From: Marinobacter fonticola
GTDB lineage: Bacteria; Pseudomonadota; Gammaproteobacteria; Pseudomonadales; Oleiphilaceae
Direction: 5' to 3'
NCBI RefSeq assembly: GCF_008122265.1
Contig: NZ_CP043042.1
Coordinates: 372,001-436,000, forward strand
DNA: 64,000 nucleotides
Positions 46,076 to 54,739 of this stretch are shown piece by piece. Numbering within the stretch: the stretch's first letter is position 1; each line of letters begins with the position of its first letter. The translations under genes and the position numbers were made by a program. The notes beneath the pieces were generated by a model that was given only the letters and a program-made list of their open reading frames with translations, searched no databases and was not told the DNA's origin.

Positions 46076-46819
46076 ATGGCTACGCGTATTCGGACATTTC
46101 CACTCCCCAACAACTGCCATCACCACGATCATGACTACCATCAACTGGTCATTGCCATGCGTGGCCAGGCCGAGTTCGAGATTGCCGGTCGCGGCGGCCG
46201 GGTGGACGTGTTGCACGGGTGTCTGGTGCCGGGCGGCGACGTGCACTTCTATGAAGGGATTGGCGAGAACGCCCATATCGTAATCGATGTGCCCAACGAG
46301 GATGTGAGCACCAATATGGAGCGTCTATTCGACGCTCCGCGCTATTTTGAGGCGGATGCGGGGTTGCGGTTGCTGCTGGCCTACATTCAGCGAGAAGCGA
46401 GTACCTGGAGCCTATATCCGGAAGCGGCAACCGGTCTCACTCAGGGATTGATGGGTGCTCTGCACCATCGAATGTTCGACCGGCCGTGCGCACCGGTTCG
46501 GGGTAAGCTCGATCTGGCGCTGCTCGAAGCCTACGTGCACAAGCACCTGAACGAACCTTTACCGGTCTCTCGGCTGGCCGCGGTGGCTCACGTCAGCGTC
46601 GGCCATTTTCACCTGCTGTTTCGTGACGCGACGGGGATGACCCCCTACCAGTACCTGCTGGAAGCACGCTTGCGCCGTGCGCGGGAGCTGTTGGTGCAGA
46701 CGCCCATGCCGCTGGCAGAGATTGCCGGCCAGGTCGGTTTCTCCAGTCAAAGCGCTCTAACGCACGCCTTCCGGCGCTTCTATGGTGAACCACCCGGGCG
46801 TCTGAGGCGACTGCACTAA
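46076..46819 (+). CDS. AraC-family regulator with N-terminal cupin
   Basis: A 247-residue AraC-family regulator. The N-terminal cupin (about 15-90) holds several His residues (NNCHHHDHDYHQLV) that may bind metal or ligand. The DNA-binding domain spans about 148-247 and shows both helix-turn-helix motifs: LPVSRLAAVAHVSVGHFHLL and PLAEIAGQVGFSSQSALTHA, with FRRFYGEPPGRLRR at the end. It is divergent from proC and the TRAP operon, with a nine-base inverted repeat between. Control of that operon by its substrate is the simplest proposal. Confidence 0.9.
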   Translation: MATRIRTFPLPNNCHHHDHDYHQLVIAMRGQAEFEIAGRGGRVDVLHGCLVPGGDVHFYEGIGENAHIVIDVPNEDVSTNMERLFDAPRYFEADAGLRLLLAYIQREASTWSLYPEAATGLTQGLMGALHHRMFDRPCAPVRGKLDLALLEAYVHKHLNEPLPVSRLAAVAHVSVGHFHLLFRDATGMTPYQYLLEARLRRARELLVQTPMPLAEIAGQVGFSSQSALTHAFRRFYGEPPGRLRRLH

Positions 46820-47008
46820 GGTCTTTTTCGGTCGCTGCGTTTCAACTGTACTGGTTACAGCTTGTCGTCAGCCAACTCTGTATTGCCCATTTTCCAAACC
46901 TGCTGTGTCTGCCCCATTTCCGGCCTTTTTGTGACCATAAGCAAACGGGAACGGCCCTGTCCAAGTGCGCTCGACCCGTGACCTTCTCTCACAGACCAAA
47001 GCGGGGTA

Positions 47009-47185
47009 ATGACCATGCACATCAGGGTTCGCCAGGCCCTCAGAGTCTGGCAGCATCGAGCAACCTCCCGGAAATCATTGCGTCAGCACATGCTGTGGAG
47101 CGATACGGCCGTGATCGAACGCGATCTGGGAATGATTCCAGGCAGCCTTAAACGCGAGGCCCACAAGTTCTTCTGGCAGGCGTAG
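47009..47185 (+). CDS. DUF1127-like small protein
   Basis: A 58-residue basic protein too short for many gene finders. It shows the DUF1127 pattern: a Trp-containing helix (ALRVWQHRATSRKSLRQHM), then ERDLGMIPGSLKREAHKFFW at residues 37-56 with the family's D-[LI]-G, Glu-Ala and terminal Phe-Trp. GGGG lies upstream; ATG 47015 (56 residues) has better spacing than 47009. DUF1127 proteins in Alphaproteobacteria and enterics have been linked to RNA binding and small-RNA turnover, or phosphate and carbon metabolism; that role is known only for some members. Confidence 0.65.
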   Translation: MTMHIRVRQALRVWQHRATSRKSLRQHMLWSDTAVIERDLGMIPGSLKREAHKFFWQA

Positions 47186-47274
47186 AAATTCATAGACCAT
47201 CGAAAAGACGGGCCCCTGGATGCCCTCAGGCCGTCAAAATCGATGTCCTAAAACTGTCCAATGCGAGGGCCGGG

Positions 47275-47310
47275 CCTAATGACCGGCCTAATGAACAGTC
47301 TAATGAGAGA
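47275..47310. repeat. Three-copy 12-base tandem repeat at the 3' end of EAL gene
   Basis: CCTAATGACCGG, CCTAATGAACAG and TCTAATGAGAGA run head to tail. Read on the minus strand each copy ends CATTAG in the same frame, so the EAL gene's stop codon is followed by two further in-frame copies of His-stop. Confidence 0.8.
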
Positions 47311-49453
47311 ACCCGGCACTCAGGCCCAGCATCTGGTAGCAGGGCTTCGGCTTGGCAAAGAAATAGCCCTGGCCCATGTCACAGTTCATGGAGCACAGAA
47401 CCTGGGCCTGCTCTTCCTCCTCGATACCTTCGGCAATGATGCGTAGGCCGCTGGCCTTGCCAATGGCGATGATCGAGCGCATCAGCGTGGCGCCGCGGGT
47501 ACTTGTCAAATCGTCGACGAAGATCTTGTCGATCTTGAGCTCGTCCACCGGCAATTGCTGCAGGTAGCTGAGAGAGGAATAGCCGGTTCCGAAGTCGTCG
47601 AGGCTGATCTGGATGCCCAGGCCCCGAAGTTCATCCAGCAGACGCGTGGTGGTCTTGCGCATTTTCATCACGATGCCTTCGGTAATCTCGAGCTGCAGCT
47701 TGTGTCCGGGCACGTTATGCGTGTTTAGCAGTTCCTTGATGAAAACCGGCAAGGTGGTATCCGAGAAATGCTTGGCGGTCATGTTGACCGCGATCACGGG
47801 CGTTTCCAGCCCCTGTTCCCGGCATTTGGCGATCAGTTTTACGACCTCCGCCAGCATGTAGCGATCCAGTTTTTGCCCGAGCGTCGTGCGTTCTGCGATA
47901 GGAATAAAATCGGCCGGAGGAATAAGGCCGTGTTCCGGATGGTTCCAGCGCACCAGTGCCTCATAGCTGTCTATCCGGTGGCTCGCGAGGCAGAGTTTGG
48001 GTTGCAGGTAGATTTCCAGGGACTGGCAGTCGAGCGCATGCTTCAGACCTTGTTCGATATCGAGCTGCCAGCTGACCCCGGCATGAAACTGGGGGCTAAA
48101 AAAAGCCACCGCCTGATCGTGCGTCTTGGCGTATTGCAGTGCCGAGGCCGCGATCTGGATCAGTGTCTCGGGTTGGTCGCTATTGCCCGGGTAAAGTGCG
48201 ATGCCACAGGCCGTATCCAGTCTAATGCTGTCGCCGTCGATGGCGATCGGCTGCTCCAGGGCCTCCACCAGACGCCGCGCCATGCCGTGGGCGTCAGCGT
48301 GGTTCCTAACGGGTAAGGCGATCAAAATACCACTGCCCCCTTCCCGCGCGCACAGGCAAGGTCGATCCAGCGTACGGTTGATGCGCGCCGCCGTTTCCGC
48401 CAGAACCTCGTCACCCACGGTGTAGCCATATTTCTGGTTAATGAGGGTGAAGCGTTTGCTGTCCAGGTGCATTAACGCGTAGGTGTATCTGGAGCTGATC
48501 CAAGGTTTCAGTGCGCCGCTGAATGCGCGTTTATTGAGAAAGCCGGTCAGCAGATCGTAATTTTCCAGATAAAGGGCATGCTGGAGTGCAGCTTCCTTGT
48601 CGGACACGTCGATACCCAACCCCTGAAGCTCGATGGGTTGGTCTTTTCTCGCACCCTCCACACGCTTGAAGGACCAGTCCACCAAGGCGCCATCGCCGCG
48701 GGATCTCATGGTCACGGTGATGTTGACCTCGTCCAGGTCGCTGTTTTGCTGAAACATTTTGCACAGGCGTGACGCCAGTTGATGTTCGCCATCCAGTGCG
48801 ATGTCGGTTAGTTCCACACCTAACAGGTTATCTTGCTGAATGCCGATTACCTGGGAAAAGGACGCGTTGACGAAGGTGATGCGCAACTTGCTGTCGACCC
48901 GGCAGATCAGTTGCTTCTGGCTCTCGACGATGTCCCGGTAACGCTCTTCGGCGGCTTCGAGTTGTCGTAAAGCCTGGTGGTAGTGAGTCAGATCGTGGCA
49001 AATGCCAATGAAGCTCCGGGCGCCTTCATGCATGGCCTCGCCAACCGCCAAATGCATGGGGAAGACCGAGCCGTCCTTGTGCTTGCCCTCTACTTCGCGG
49101 CCAATGCCGATAATTTTGGCTTCGCCGCCTTCCATATAGTTGTTGATGTAGCCGTCGTGTTCGCGAGCGATGGCAGCGGGCATCAGATGATTGACTTTCT
49201 CGCCGATCACCTCCTCGCGGCCGTAGCCGAACAGGCGTTCGGCACTGCTGTTAAAGCTGGTTATGACGCCTTGTTCGTCAATAGTGATGATGCCGTCCAC
49301 GGCGGCTTCGAGCAGTGTGGAATACAGATCGTCAACCTTCGACAATGCCATGACGAACCTCGCCTGTGACTGGAACTGGCGAACCAGTTCATGTAGCTCC
49401 CTGGCGACAAAAAGCGCCGTTTCCCTAGATGACCGTCTTTTGCCCGTAAGCAA
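47300..49453 (-). CDS. PAS-GGDEF-EAL protein (degenerate GGDEF, intact EAL)
   Basis: A 717-residue cytoplasmic signalling protein. Two PAS domains lie at about 40-165 (ALLEAAVDGIITID-like segment) and 170-290. The GGDEF domain (about 300-450) is degenerate: the catalytic motif reads REGGSGILIALP rather than GGDEF, so it should not make cyclic di-GMP. The EAL domain (about 465-710) is intact: DSYEALVRWNHP, LEITEGIVM, SLDDFGTGYSSLSYL, KIDKIFV and IIAEGIEEEEQ. Phosphodiesterase activity on cyclic di-GMP is expected, with the GGDEF possibly binding GTP as a control. Three downstream tandem stop repeats are odd. No membrane segment is seen. Confidence 0.92.
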   Translation of the reverse strand: MLTGKRRSSRETALFVARELHELVRQFQSQARFVMALSKVDDLYSTLLEAAVDGIITIDEQGVITSFNSSAERLFGYGREEVIGEKVNHLMPAAIAREHDGYINNYMEGGEAKIIGIGREVEGKHKDGSVFPMHLAVGEAMHEGARSFIGICHDLTHYHQALRQLEAAEERYRDIVESQKQLICRVDSKLRITFVNASFSQVIGIQQDNLLGVELTDIALDGEHQLASRLCKMFQQNSDLDEVNITVTMRSRGDGALVDWSFKRVEGARKDQPIELQGLGIDVSDKEAALQHALYLENYDLLTGFLNKRAFSGALKPWISSRYTYALMHLDSKRFTLINQKYGYTVGDEVLAETAARINRTLDRPCLCAREGGSGILIALPVRNHADAHGMARRLVEALEQPIAIDGDSIRLDTACGIALYPGNSDQPETLIQIAASALQYAKTHDQAVAFFSPQFHAGVSWQLDIEQGLKHALDCQSLEIYLQPKLCLASHRIDSYEALVRWNHPEHGLIPPADFIPIAERTTLGQKLDRYMLAEVVKLIAKCREQGLETPVIAVNMTAKHFSDTTLPVFIKELLNTHNVPGHKLQLEITEGIVMKMRKTTTRLLDELRGLGIQISLDDFGTGYSSLSYLQQLPVDELKIDKIFVDDLTSTRGATLMRSIIAIGKASGLRIIAEGIEEEEQAQVLCSMNCDMGQGYFFAKPKPCYQMLGLSAGFSH

Positions 49454-49616
49454 AGTCTAGCCATTGAACACTCAGTTTACTTACACCTACATTAATGAAG
49501 TTAGCGTTCACTGACCAGTCATAGCTTGTCCATCAACGTTTAAGCAAAGACAGGCGAGTGTTAACGTTTCATCAGGGATAGGGTGCAGGTGGGGCGGAGC
49601 GATGCAGCTTGGCCGC

Positions 49617-50420
49617 TTATTCGGTGACCGCGACCTCGTCGATTTTGCCGGATTCGGGCTGCCAGGGTTCCAGCAGCCCCAACTGGCCAACGCCCGGCAG
49701 TTTGATGGCCAGTGCCAGTGGATCGACCCCGAAGGAAAGGCCCAGCACGTTGAGTTCCAGACCTTCGCGTACGCTGGCTAATACGCCCACGTAGCCGAGA
49801 ATCGATAACTGGTAGCCCGAATCGCTAGGGCTAGCGGCGACGAAAGGCGCTTCCAGGTAGTCCTTGCCAATCGCCGTGTTGGGTAGGGCGACATCCAGGG
49901 CTGGCACCTGGCGGATAATCCAGGCGGTGAAGGTATTGCTGTTCGGACCCGGCCAGGCCTCGTAGGTACGCTGGAACGGGTAGTCCTCGATGGCCTGTTG
50001 GATTTGGGGAATCAATGGGGCCGCTTGCTCGCCCCGGATGTCGGCGATCAGCACAGGTTCGCTGCCATACCAGGCGGTATCCGGTTCGGCGGGCCGTGAG
50101 CGCACCTTCTGGCTACCCCAGCCGGTCACTTCATGAACCCAGTAAGTCGACGCGCCTTCTTCTTTGGTGGCAATCCAGGTGTGCACCGCAAAGTAACCGC
50201 GCCAACCGAATGCACGGGCATGGTAAACCTGAACGATCGCGCCTGGCTCTTTATCCGGCAAAGGGGCGATCCCGGCGCTGGAGCGGTCGGCGTTATACCA
50301 GGTGTCTTGGGTATCGAAGCCGCTGCAGGCCGCGACTAGGAGTGGCCCGGCGAGGAGCACGGCAAGCAACAGCACGAAGCGGATCGTTAAGCGGAGTGTG
50401 AATAGGGCGTGCTTCTTCAT
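49617..50420 (-). CDS. DUF3750 family lipoprotein
   Basis: A 267-residue probable lipoprotein. The N-terminal helix FVLLLAVLLAGPLLVAACSG carries a lipobox (VAAC, Cys about 31). The following domain shows IVQVYHARAFGWRGYFAVHTW and YWVHEVTGWGSQKVRS, the signature of DUF3750. Conserved His in VHTW and in the Tyr-Trp-Val-His stretch could be catalytic, but no function is known. ATG 50420 is chosen because the 33 extra residues of the open frame from 50519 are basic and precede a perfect lipoprotein signal. It is divergent from a barrel protein gene. Confidence 0.8.
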   Translation of the reverse strand: MKKHALFTLRLTIRFVLLLAVLLAGPLLVAACSGFDTQDTWYNADRSSAGIAPLPDKEPGAIVQVYHARAFGWRGYFAVHTWIATKEEGASTYWVHEVTGWGSQKVRSRPAEPDTAWYGSEPVLIADIRGEQAAPLIPQIQQAIEDYPFQRTYEAWPGPNSNTFTAWIIRQVPALDVALPNTAIGKDYLEAPFVAASPSDSGYQLSILGYVGVLASVREGLELNVLGLSFGVDPLALAIKLPGVGQLGLLEPWQPESGKIDEVAVTE

Positions 50421-50659
50421 GGGTCCATGGCGATTATGGCGGATAGGCCGTTCTATGCGAGACGTGTTCCGGATTGACGTAAGACGGACAGAAATCGATT
50501 GGACCGGCGCGGCAGACAATGGTTCCGCGGATCGTCTGTGCGGAGTGAGCCGAGACGCGCTGCCTGGAAAGTCGCGATGCGCTAGACGAAACGATCGATT
50601 GCTACAACACTGAAGCAGGAGAAGTGAGCGCCGCAGACTCTATGCAGGAGCGATTCTTA

Positions 50660-51763
50660 ATGAAAGAGACAGGGAGCTTCATCGCGCGGGCGGCGTGGTG
50701 CGTTGCCGGTATGCTCATGCCTGTTTTCGCAAGCTCGCAGCCGAGCGAGAGGGATGAACACGCGTCTTCCGAGTCCGCGGCCGAATCGCAGAGGGAGTCC
50801 CCCTGGGTGGTTGCGCCGAAATTCAGCAGTGACCCCAAAGTCGGCACGTCATTGGGCTTTCTGGCGGGATACTTGTTCAAGCTTGACCCTGAATCCACCT
50901 CCTCGATGGCCGGTGCGATGGCGTCTTACAGCAATACCGATTCCGTTATTGGAACGGCCTTTCTGCGCACCTACTGGGACGAAGACAGCAAGCGCTTCAC
51001 CGCCGCCCTCGGCGGTGGCCGGATCAAGAACGACTACTCTGATTTCTTGGGCTCGGGGCTGCCCGCGTCCACGACCGACGAAATGAAAGTGGCGTATGCC
51101 CGCTATCTACAGGAAGTCGGCTCGAACTGGTTTATCGGTGGGCAAGGGGTGTACACCAACTATCTCGCGGTAGGGGACGACTTTCGCACGGACGAAGTTT
51201 TGAAAGCGCTGGGACTCACCGGTATCGATTCCGGGGCGCTGGGCGTGGTGCTCATGTACGACGATCGCAATAATCAGAATGCCCCGACCGCCGGCAAACT
51301 CTTCAACCTCAACAATTTTGCCTACCGGGAAGCGCTGGGTGGCGATGAAAACTTCGATACCCTTAACCTGGAGTTCAAACACTATGTGACGCACGCCGAG
51401 GGCGCGGTGTTTGCCTATCACGTATCGGGACGCTGGACCCACGATGCTCCGAGCAGTGGTTACTCCAGCGTCAATCTGCGGGGCTACACTCGCGGCCAGT
51501 ACCTGGCGCCTCACTCCCTGGCTGTCGAGGTGGAAGAACGTCTGCATATCCGCGGCCGCTTCGGCCTCAACCTCTTTGCCGGCGTGGCCTGCCTGTATGG
51601 CGACGGCGACGAATGCGATGAGCGCGACAGCCTCTATCCCAGCGTGGGGCTGGGCGGCGAGTATGTGATCAAGCCGTCCGAACAGATGGTGATTACGGTC
51701 GACTACGCAAAAGGCGAGGGCGAGAATAGCGGTTTCTATGTGCGGTTCGGGCAGGCCTTCTAA
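50660..51763 (+). CDS. Omp85/BamA-type surface-antigen barrel protein
   Basis: A 367-residue outer-membrane protein. The signal peptide (FIARAAWCVAGMLMPVFA) precedes a beta-barrel. VAPKFSSDPKVGTSLGFLAGY opens the barrel and SSVNLRGYTRGQYLAPHSLA holds the RGY motif of the Bac_surface_Ag family, with a barrel-closing strand FYVRFGQAF. There are no POTRA domains, unlike BamA and TamA, so a solitary barrel of the surface-antigen type is the best description. AGGAG lies nine bases before ATG 50660; a GTG at 50624 with AGGAGAA is the alternative. Function is not known. Confidence 0.8.
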   Translation: MKETGSFIARAAWCVAGMLMPVFASSQPSERDEHASSESAAESQRESPWVVAPKFSSDPKVGTSLGFLAGYLFKLDPESTSSMAGAMASYSNTDSVIGTAFLRTYWDEDSKRFTAALGGGRIKNDYSDFLGSGLPASTTDEMKVAYARYLQEVGSNWFIGGQGVYTNYLAVGDDFRTDEVLKALGLTGIDSGALGVVLMYDDRNNQNAPTAGKLFNLNNFAYREALGGDENFDTLNLEFKHYVTHAEGAVFAYHVSGRWTHDAPSSGYSSVNLRGYTRGQYLAPHSLAVEVEERLHIRGRFGLNLFAGVACLYGDGDECDERDSLYPSVGLGGEYVIKPSEQMVITVDYAKGEGENSGFYVRFGQAF

Positions 51764-51794
51764 AATAAACAGCATTTAACGTCGGGAAGCCAGC

Positions 51795-52280
51795 ATGCAA
51801 ATAGTCAAAATGACCGGTCCTGATTTCGAGCTCTTCTGGCCGATTTTCCGCGAGATCGTCCGGGCAGAAGATACCTACGCCTTCGATCCGGATATCAGCT
51901 ACGAACAGGCCCGATCACTTTGGCTGGAGACGCCCACGGCGACCTACGTGGCGAGGGAGGGCGATACGGTGCTTGGCTCCTATTACCTCAAGCCCAACGC
52001 GGCGGGTCCCGGTTCTCATGTCTGTAACTGTGGCTACATGGTTAGCCGATCTGCCAGGGGAAAAGGCGTCGCCAGACGTCTTTGCCTGCATTCGCAGGAT
52101 ATCGCGAAGACCCATGGGTATACCGCCATGCAGTTCAATTCGGTGGTTTCGACAAACGAAGCGGCTGTGGCGCTTTGGAAGAAGCTGGACTTCGAGGTCG
52201 TGGGCACGCTTCCGGGAGCATTCAAACACAAGCAGCTTGGGTTTGTGGATTCCTTGGTGATGTTTAAGGCACTTGTTTAG
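51795..52280 (+). CDS. GNAT-family N-acetyltransferase
   Basis: A 161-residue acetyltransferase of the GNAT fold. The acetyl-CoA pyrophosphate loop is SRSARGKGVARRL (about 83-95, R-x-x-G-x-G/A). The latter half, NEAAVALWKKLDFEVVGTLPGA, is typical of the group acting on amino acids or small amines, such as phosphinothricin- or L-amino-acid N-acetyltransferases. It follows the barrel gene by 31 bases and may share its transcript. Substrate is unknown. Confidence 0.88.
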   Translation: MQIVKMTGPDFELFWPIFREIVRAEDTYAFDPDISYEQARSLWLETPTATYVAREGDTVLGSYYLKPNAAGPGSHVCNCGYMVSRSARGKGVARRLCLHSQDIAKTHGYTAMQFNSVVSTNEAAVALWKKLDFEVVGTLPGAFKHKQLGFVDSLVMFKALV

Positions 52281-52325
52281 CCTGTCCTAACCAGAGGCAA
52301 TGACCGGTCGTAAATGATTGAGTTT

Positions 52326-52346
52326 ATATACGGCAATGCCGTATAT
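52326..52346. promoter_or_regulatory. Perfect palindrome, toxin-antitoxin operator
   Basis: ATATACGGCA and TGCCGTATAT flank a single central A, giving a perfect 21-base palindrome ending seven bases before the toxin gene. This is the expected location for autorepression by the helix-turn-helix antitoxin. Confidence 0.85.
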
Positions 52347-52353
52347 TTAGTTA

Positions 52354-52665
52354 ATGTTATTCATCGAAACTTCAACGTTCACCAATTTATTGCCTGATTA
52401 CTTATCGGATGAGGAATATCGTGGTCTTCAAACGTATCTCATGCAAAAGCCGGATGCGGGAGACTTGATAAAAGGCTCCGGAGGTGTGCGCAAGGTTCGG
52501 TGGGCGCCGACAGGTTCAGGGAAGAGCGGTGGCTTCAGGGCGATTTACTACTGGAAAAAGTCCGACCACGAGATATGGATGCTCACGCTGTATAGTAAAT
52601 CAGAGCGTGCCTCGATTCAGGGGCATATGCTCAAACACATAGCGGAGGCAATCAAAAATGGCTGA
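52354..52665 (+). CDS. RelE/HigB-type toxin
   Basis: A 103-residue small basic protein of the RelE/ParE superfamily, close to the HigB type acting as an mRNA interferase on the ribosome. Features include KGSGGVRKVRWAPTGSGKSG (about 41-60) and FRAIYYWKKSDHEIWMLTLY, the strand pair of the family, ending AIKNG. It lies ahead of its antitoxin, the reversed order of higBA, and overlaps it by eight bases. The locus is less GC-rich than its neighbours. Activity is inferred from the family only. Confidence 0.9.
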   Translation: MLFIETSTFTNLLPDYLSDEEYRGLQTYLMQKPDAGDLIKGSGGVRKVRWAPTGSGKSGGFRAIYYWKKSDHEIWMLTLYSKSERASIQGHMLKHIAEAIKNG

Positions 52666-52945
52666 TAGAGATCTTGGTTCCGAGATCCTGGATGGCCTGA
52701 ACGAAATTAAACAGTTCAAGAAAGGGAAGCTGAGTTTACGTACCCATCAGCTTTCCAGGCCCTCTTCACCGAAAGTTATCCGCTTAAGACTTAAGATGTC
52801 TCAGTCTGATTTTGCCGGCTTAATGGGCGTGAGCGTACGGACGCTGCAGGACTGGGAACAGGGGCGCCGAGAGCCCCAGGGCCCGGCGGTGGCGTTATTG
52901 CGTATTGCAGAACAACATCCCGAGGTCTTTGGCCAATTACATTGA
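52658..52945 (+). CDS. XRE-type antitoxin
   Basis: A 95-residue antitoxin with a helix-turn-helix in its C-terminal half: LRLKMSQSDFAGLMGVSVRT (about 45-64) then LQDWEQGRREPQGPAVALLR. The N-terminal part, RDLGSEILDGLNEIKQFKKG, probably wraps the toxin. This is the NadS/HigA style in which DNA binding and toxin binding are split. It overlaps the toxin gene by eight bases and should bind the palindrome at 52326. Confidence 0.92.
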   Translation: MADRDLGSEILDGLNEIKQFKKGKLSLRTHQLSRPSSPKVIRLRLKMSQSDFAGLMGVSVRTLQDWEQGRREPQGPAVALLRIAEQHPEVFGQLH

Positions 52946-53102
52946 AAATGGAGAGCGTTTTTTGGGCTGGCGGTCATGGGGTGATTTTTCGTGGTGCGGT
53001 CCGCCAACCTTTGGGAGGAGGACGTCTGGGCAGAATCACTCCAGCGAATTAACCGCACGGCACACTAGAATCGGCGCTCTCTATGTTTCAATAGGATAAG
53101 TG

Positions 53103-53696
53103 ATGGACGACGCTCTGGATCGACTCAAGCGGGAATTGGAAATCTTCGGTCAGCAGAACGATCGCACCGTCACCGGACGGGAAGGGCGCATGCTCAATAT
53201 CACTCGTGACACCGGCGAGTTTCTCTCCGTACTGGTGCGGGCGACAGGTGCTCGGGACCTTCTCGAAATTGGCACCTCGAACGGCTACTCCACACTCTGG
53301 CTGGCGGAAGCCGCCAAAGTGACCGGCGGACGGGTCACTACCGTTGAATATCTGGAAAGCAAGTACCGGCTGGCCGCTGAGAGCTTTGCCAAAGCCGGAC
53401 TCGCTCAGCACATCGAGTTACTTCACGCCGATGCGGCCGATATCCTCAAGCGCACACCGGACGCCTCGGTGGATTTCCTCTTCCTTGATTCCGACCGCGC
53501 CGAGTACGTGGCCTGGTTTGCGGATATCAAACGGGTACTCCGAAACCGCGGTCTGCTGGTGGTCGACAACGCTGTTTCCCATGAACAGCAGATGATGCCG
53601 TTTATCGAGTTGCTACAATCGGACGCGGCATTCACCACCAGCTTGGTGCCTGTGGGTAAGGGCGAGTTCCTGGCGACGAAAGCCGCCAGTGGCTGA
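53103..53696 (+). CDS. Class I SAM-dependent O-methyltransferase
   Basis: A 197-residue methyltransferase of the catechol/caffeoyl-CoA O-methyltransferase group. The SAM-binding region DLLEIGTSNGYSTLWLAEA lies around residues 52-70, the acidic residue after strand 2 in VTTVEYLESK, and the metal-ligand Asp in FLFLDSDRAEY and VVDNAVSHE near 147. ATG 53103 has AGGA six bases upstream and is preferred to GTG 53100. The substrate, probably a catechol-like or small phenolic compound, is unknown. Confidence 0.88.
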   Translation: MDDALDRLKRELEIFGQQNDRTVTGREGRMLNITRDTGEFLSVLVRATGARDLLEIGTSNGYSTLWLAEAAKVTGGRVTTVEYLESKYRLAAESFAKAGLAQHIELLHADAADILKRTPDASVDFLFLDSDRAEYVAWFADIKRVLRNRGLLVVDNAVSHEQQMMPFIELLQSDAAFTTSLVPVGKGEFLATKAASG

Positions 53697-53808
53697 TCGC
53701 CCAGCCCGTCTGGACCTGCTTTTCGAGCGTCGCTAATCTGGTTGCCTTTTGTAAACCCGTCTGCAACCCCGACTGCACACCCGATGCCAGCCCTACCAGG
53801 AGATCTCT

Positions 53809-54297
53809 ATGTCCAGCCTCAATATCCGCAAAGCCACCGCCGACGATGCTGCCTTGATCCTCCGGTTTATCCGCGAACTGGCGATCTACGAAAAGGCAGA
53901 GCACGAAGTGGTGGCCACCGAGGCGACCGTCGCCGAGTCCATTTTCGGGCCTGATTCGACCGTCCACGCGGTGATCTGCGAGAAGGACGCCAAACCGATC
54001 GGTTTTGCCGTCTATTTCTACAACTACTCCACCTGGCTGGGCAAGAATGGTTTGTTCCTTGAAGATCTGTTCGTCACACCTTCGGAACGGGGCAGCGGTG
54101 CCGGAAAAGCGCTGCTGAGATACTTGGCCCAAGTGGCGGTGGCCAAGGGCTGCGGTCGGTTCGAGTGGAACGTGCTCGACTGGAACGAGCCGGCAATCCA
54201 GTTCTACACGTCCATCGGTGCGCGTCCGCAAAGCGAATGGATCGGTTACCGGCTGACGGGCCAGGCACTGCTGGATTTGGCAGAAAGCCATGCCTGA
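53809..54297 (+). CDS. Diamine N-acetyltransferase-like (SSAT-type) GNAT protein
   Basis: A 162-residue GNAT enzyme that closely resembles spermidine/spermine acetyltransferase. The segment [20 protein letters not shown] (about 63-82) aligns with the SSAT hallmark YYFTYDPWIGK-like region and is followed by [20 protein letters not shown], the acetyl-CoA loop. [22 protein letters not shown] is also typical. SSAT-like bacterial enzymes accept polyamines, thialysine or similar amines. A spermidine-synthase-like gene at 57757 may be functionally related. It overlaps the next gene by eight bases. Confidence 0.9.
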   Translation: MSSLNIRKATADDAALILRFIRELAIYEKAEHEVVATEATVAESIFGPDSTVHAVICEKDAKPIGFAVYFYNYSTWLGKNGLFLEDLFVTPSERGSGAGKALLRYLAQVAVAKGCGRFEWNVLDWNEPAIQFYTSIGARPQSEWIGYRLTGQALLDLAESHA

Positions 54298-54622
54298 ACT
54301 GAAAACCCTCGGCCTGTTCCTGATAACGGCCGTCGCAGAGATTGTCGGCTGCTACCTGCCGTATCTCTGGCTAAGGGAAGGCAAAAGTATCTGGTTGCTT
54401 GTTCCCGGCGCGCTCAGTCTGGCGCTGTTCGCCTGGCTACTATCCCTGCACCCCACTGCCGCCGGGCGTGTCTATGCGGCTTACGGCGGCGTGTATATCT
54501 TCGTTGCCATTTTCTGGTTGTGGACGGTTGACGGAATACGCCCGACAATCTGGGATTTTGTCGGGTCTGCCGTTGCGCTTACCGGCATGGCGATCATCAT
54601 GTTTGCGCCGCGCTCCACCTGA
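54290..54622 (+). CDS. UPF0060 (YnfA-like) membrane protein
   Basis: A 110-residue protein with four hydrophobic helices, of the YnfA/UPF0060 family within the small multidrug resistance-like group. Hallmarks are [20 protein letters not shown], the Glu in helix 1 expected for proton-coupled exchange, and the [18 protein letters not shown] motif about 53-70, and [16 protein letters not shown] toward the end. It overlaps the acetyltransferase gene by eight bases, so the two are translationally coupled. Efflux of biocides or other amine-like compounds is suggested for family members. Confidence 0.92.
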   Translation: MPELKTLGLFLITAVAEIVGCYLPYLWLREGKSIWLLVPGALSLALFAWLLSLHPTAAGRVYAAYGGVYIFVAIFWLWTVDGIRPTIWDFVGSAVALTGMAIIMFAPRST

Positions 54623-54739
54623 ATATTCGCCGCAACCGGTCTCGCGTTACACCCAGGCAATAGACTCACCCAGGTTGTTTTATTATCCCGCCCCGGACGC
54701 GTAACTTAGTAAGAAATAGCGCGAAAGGAGGCGGGAATC

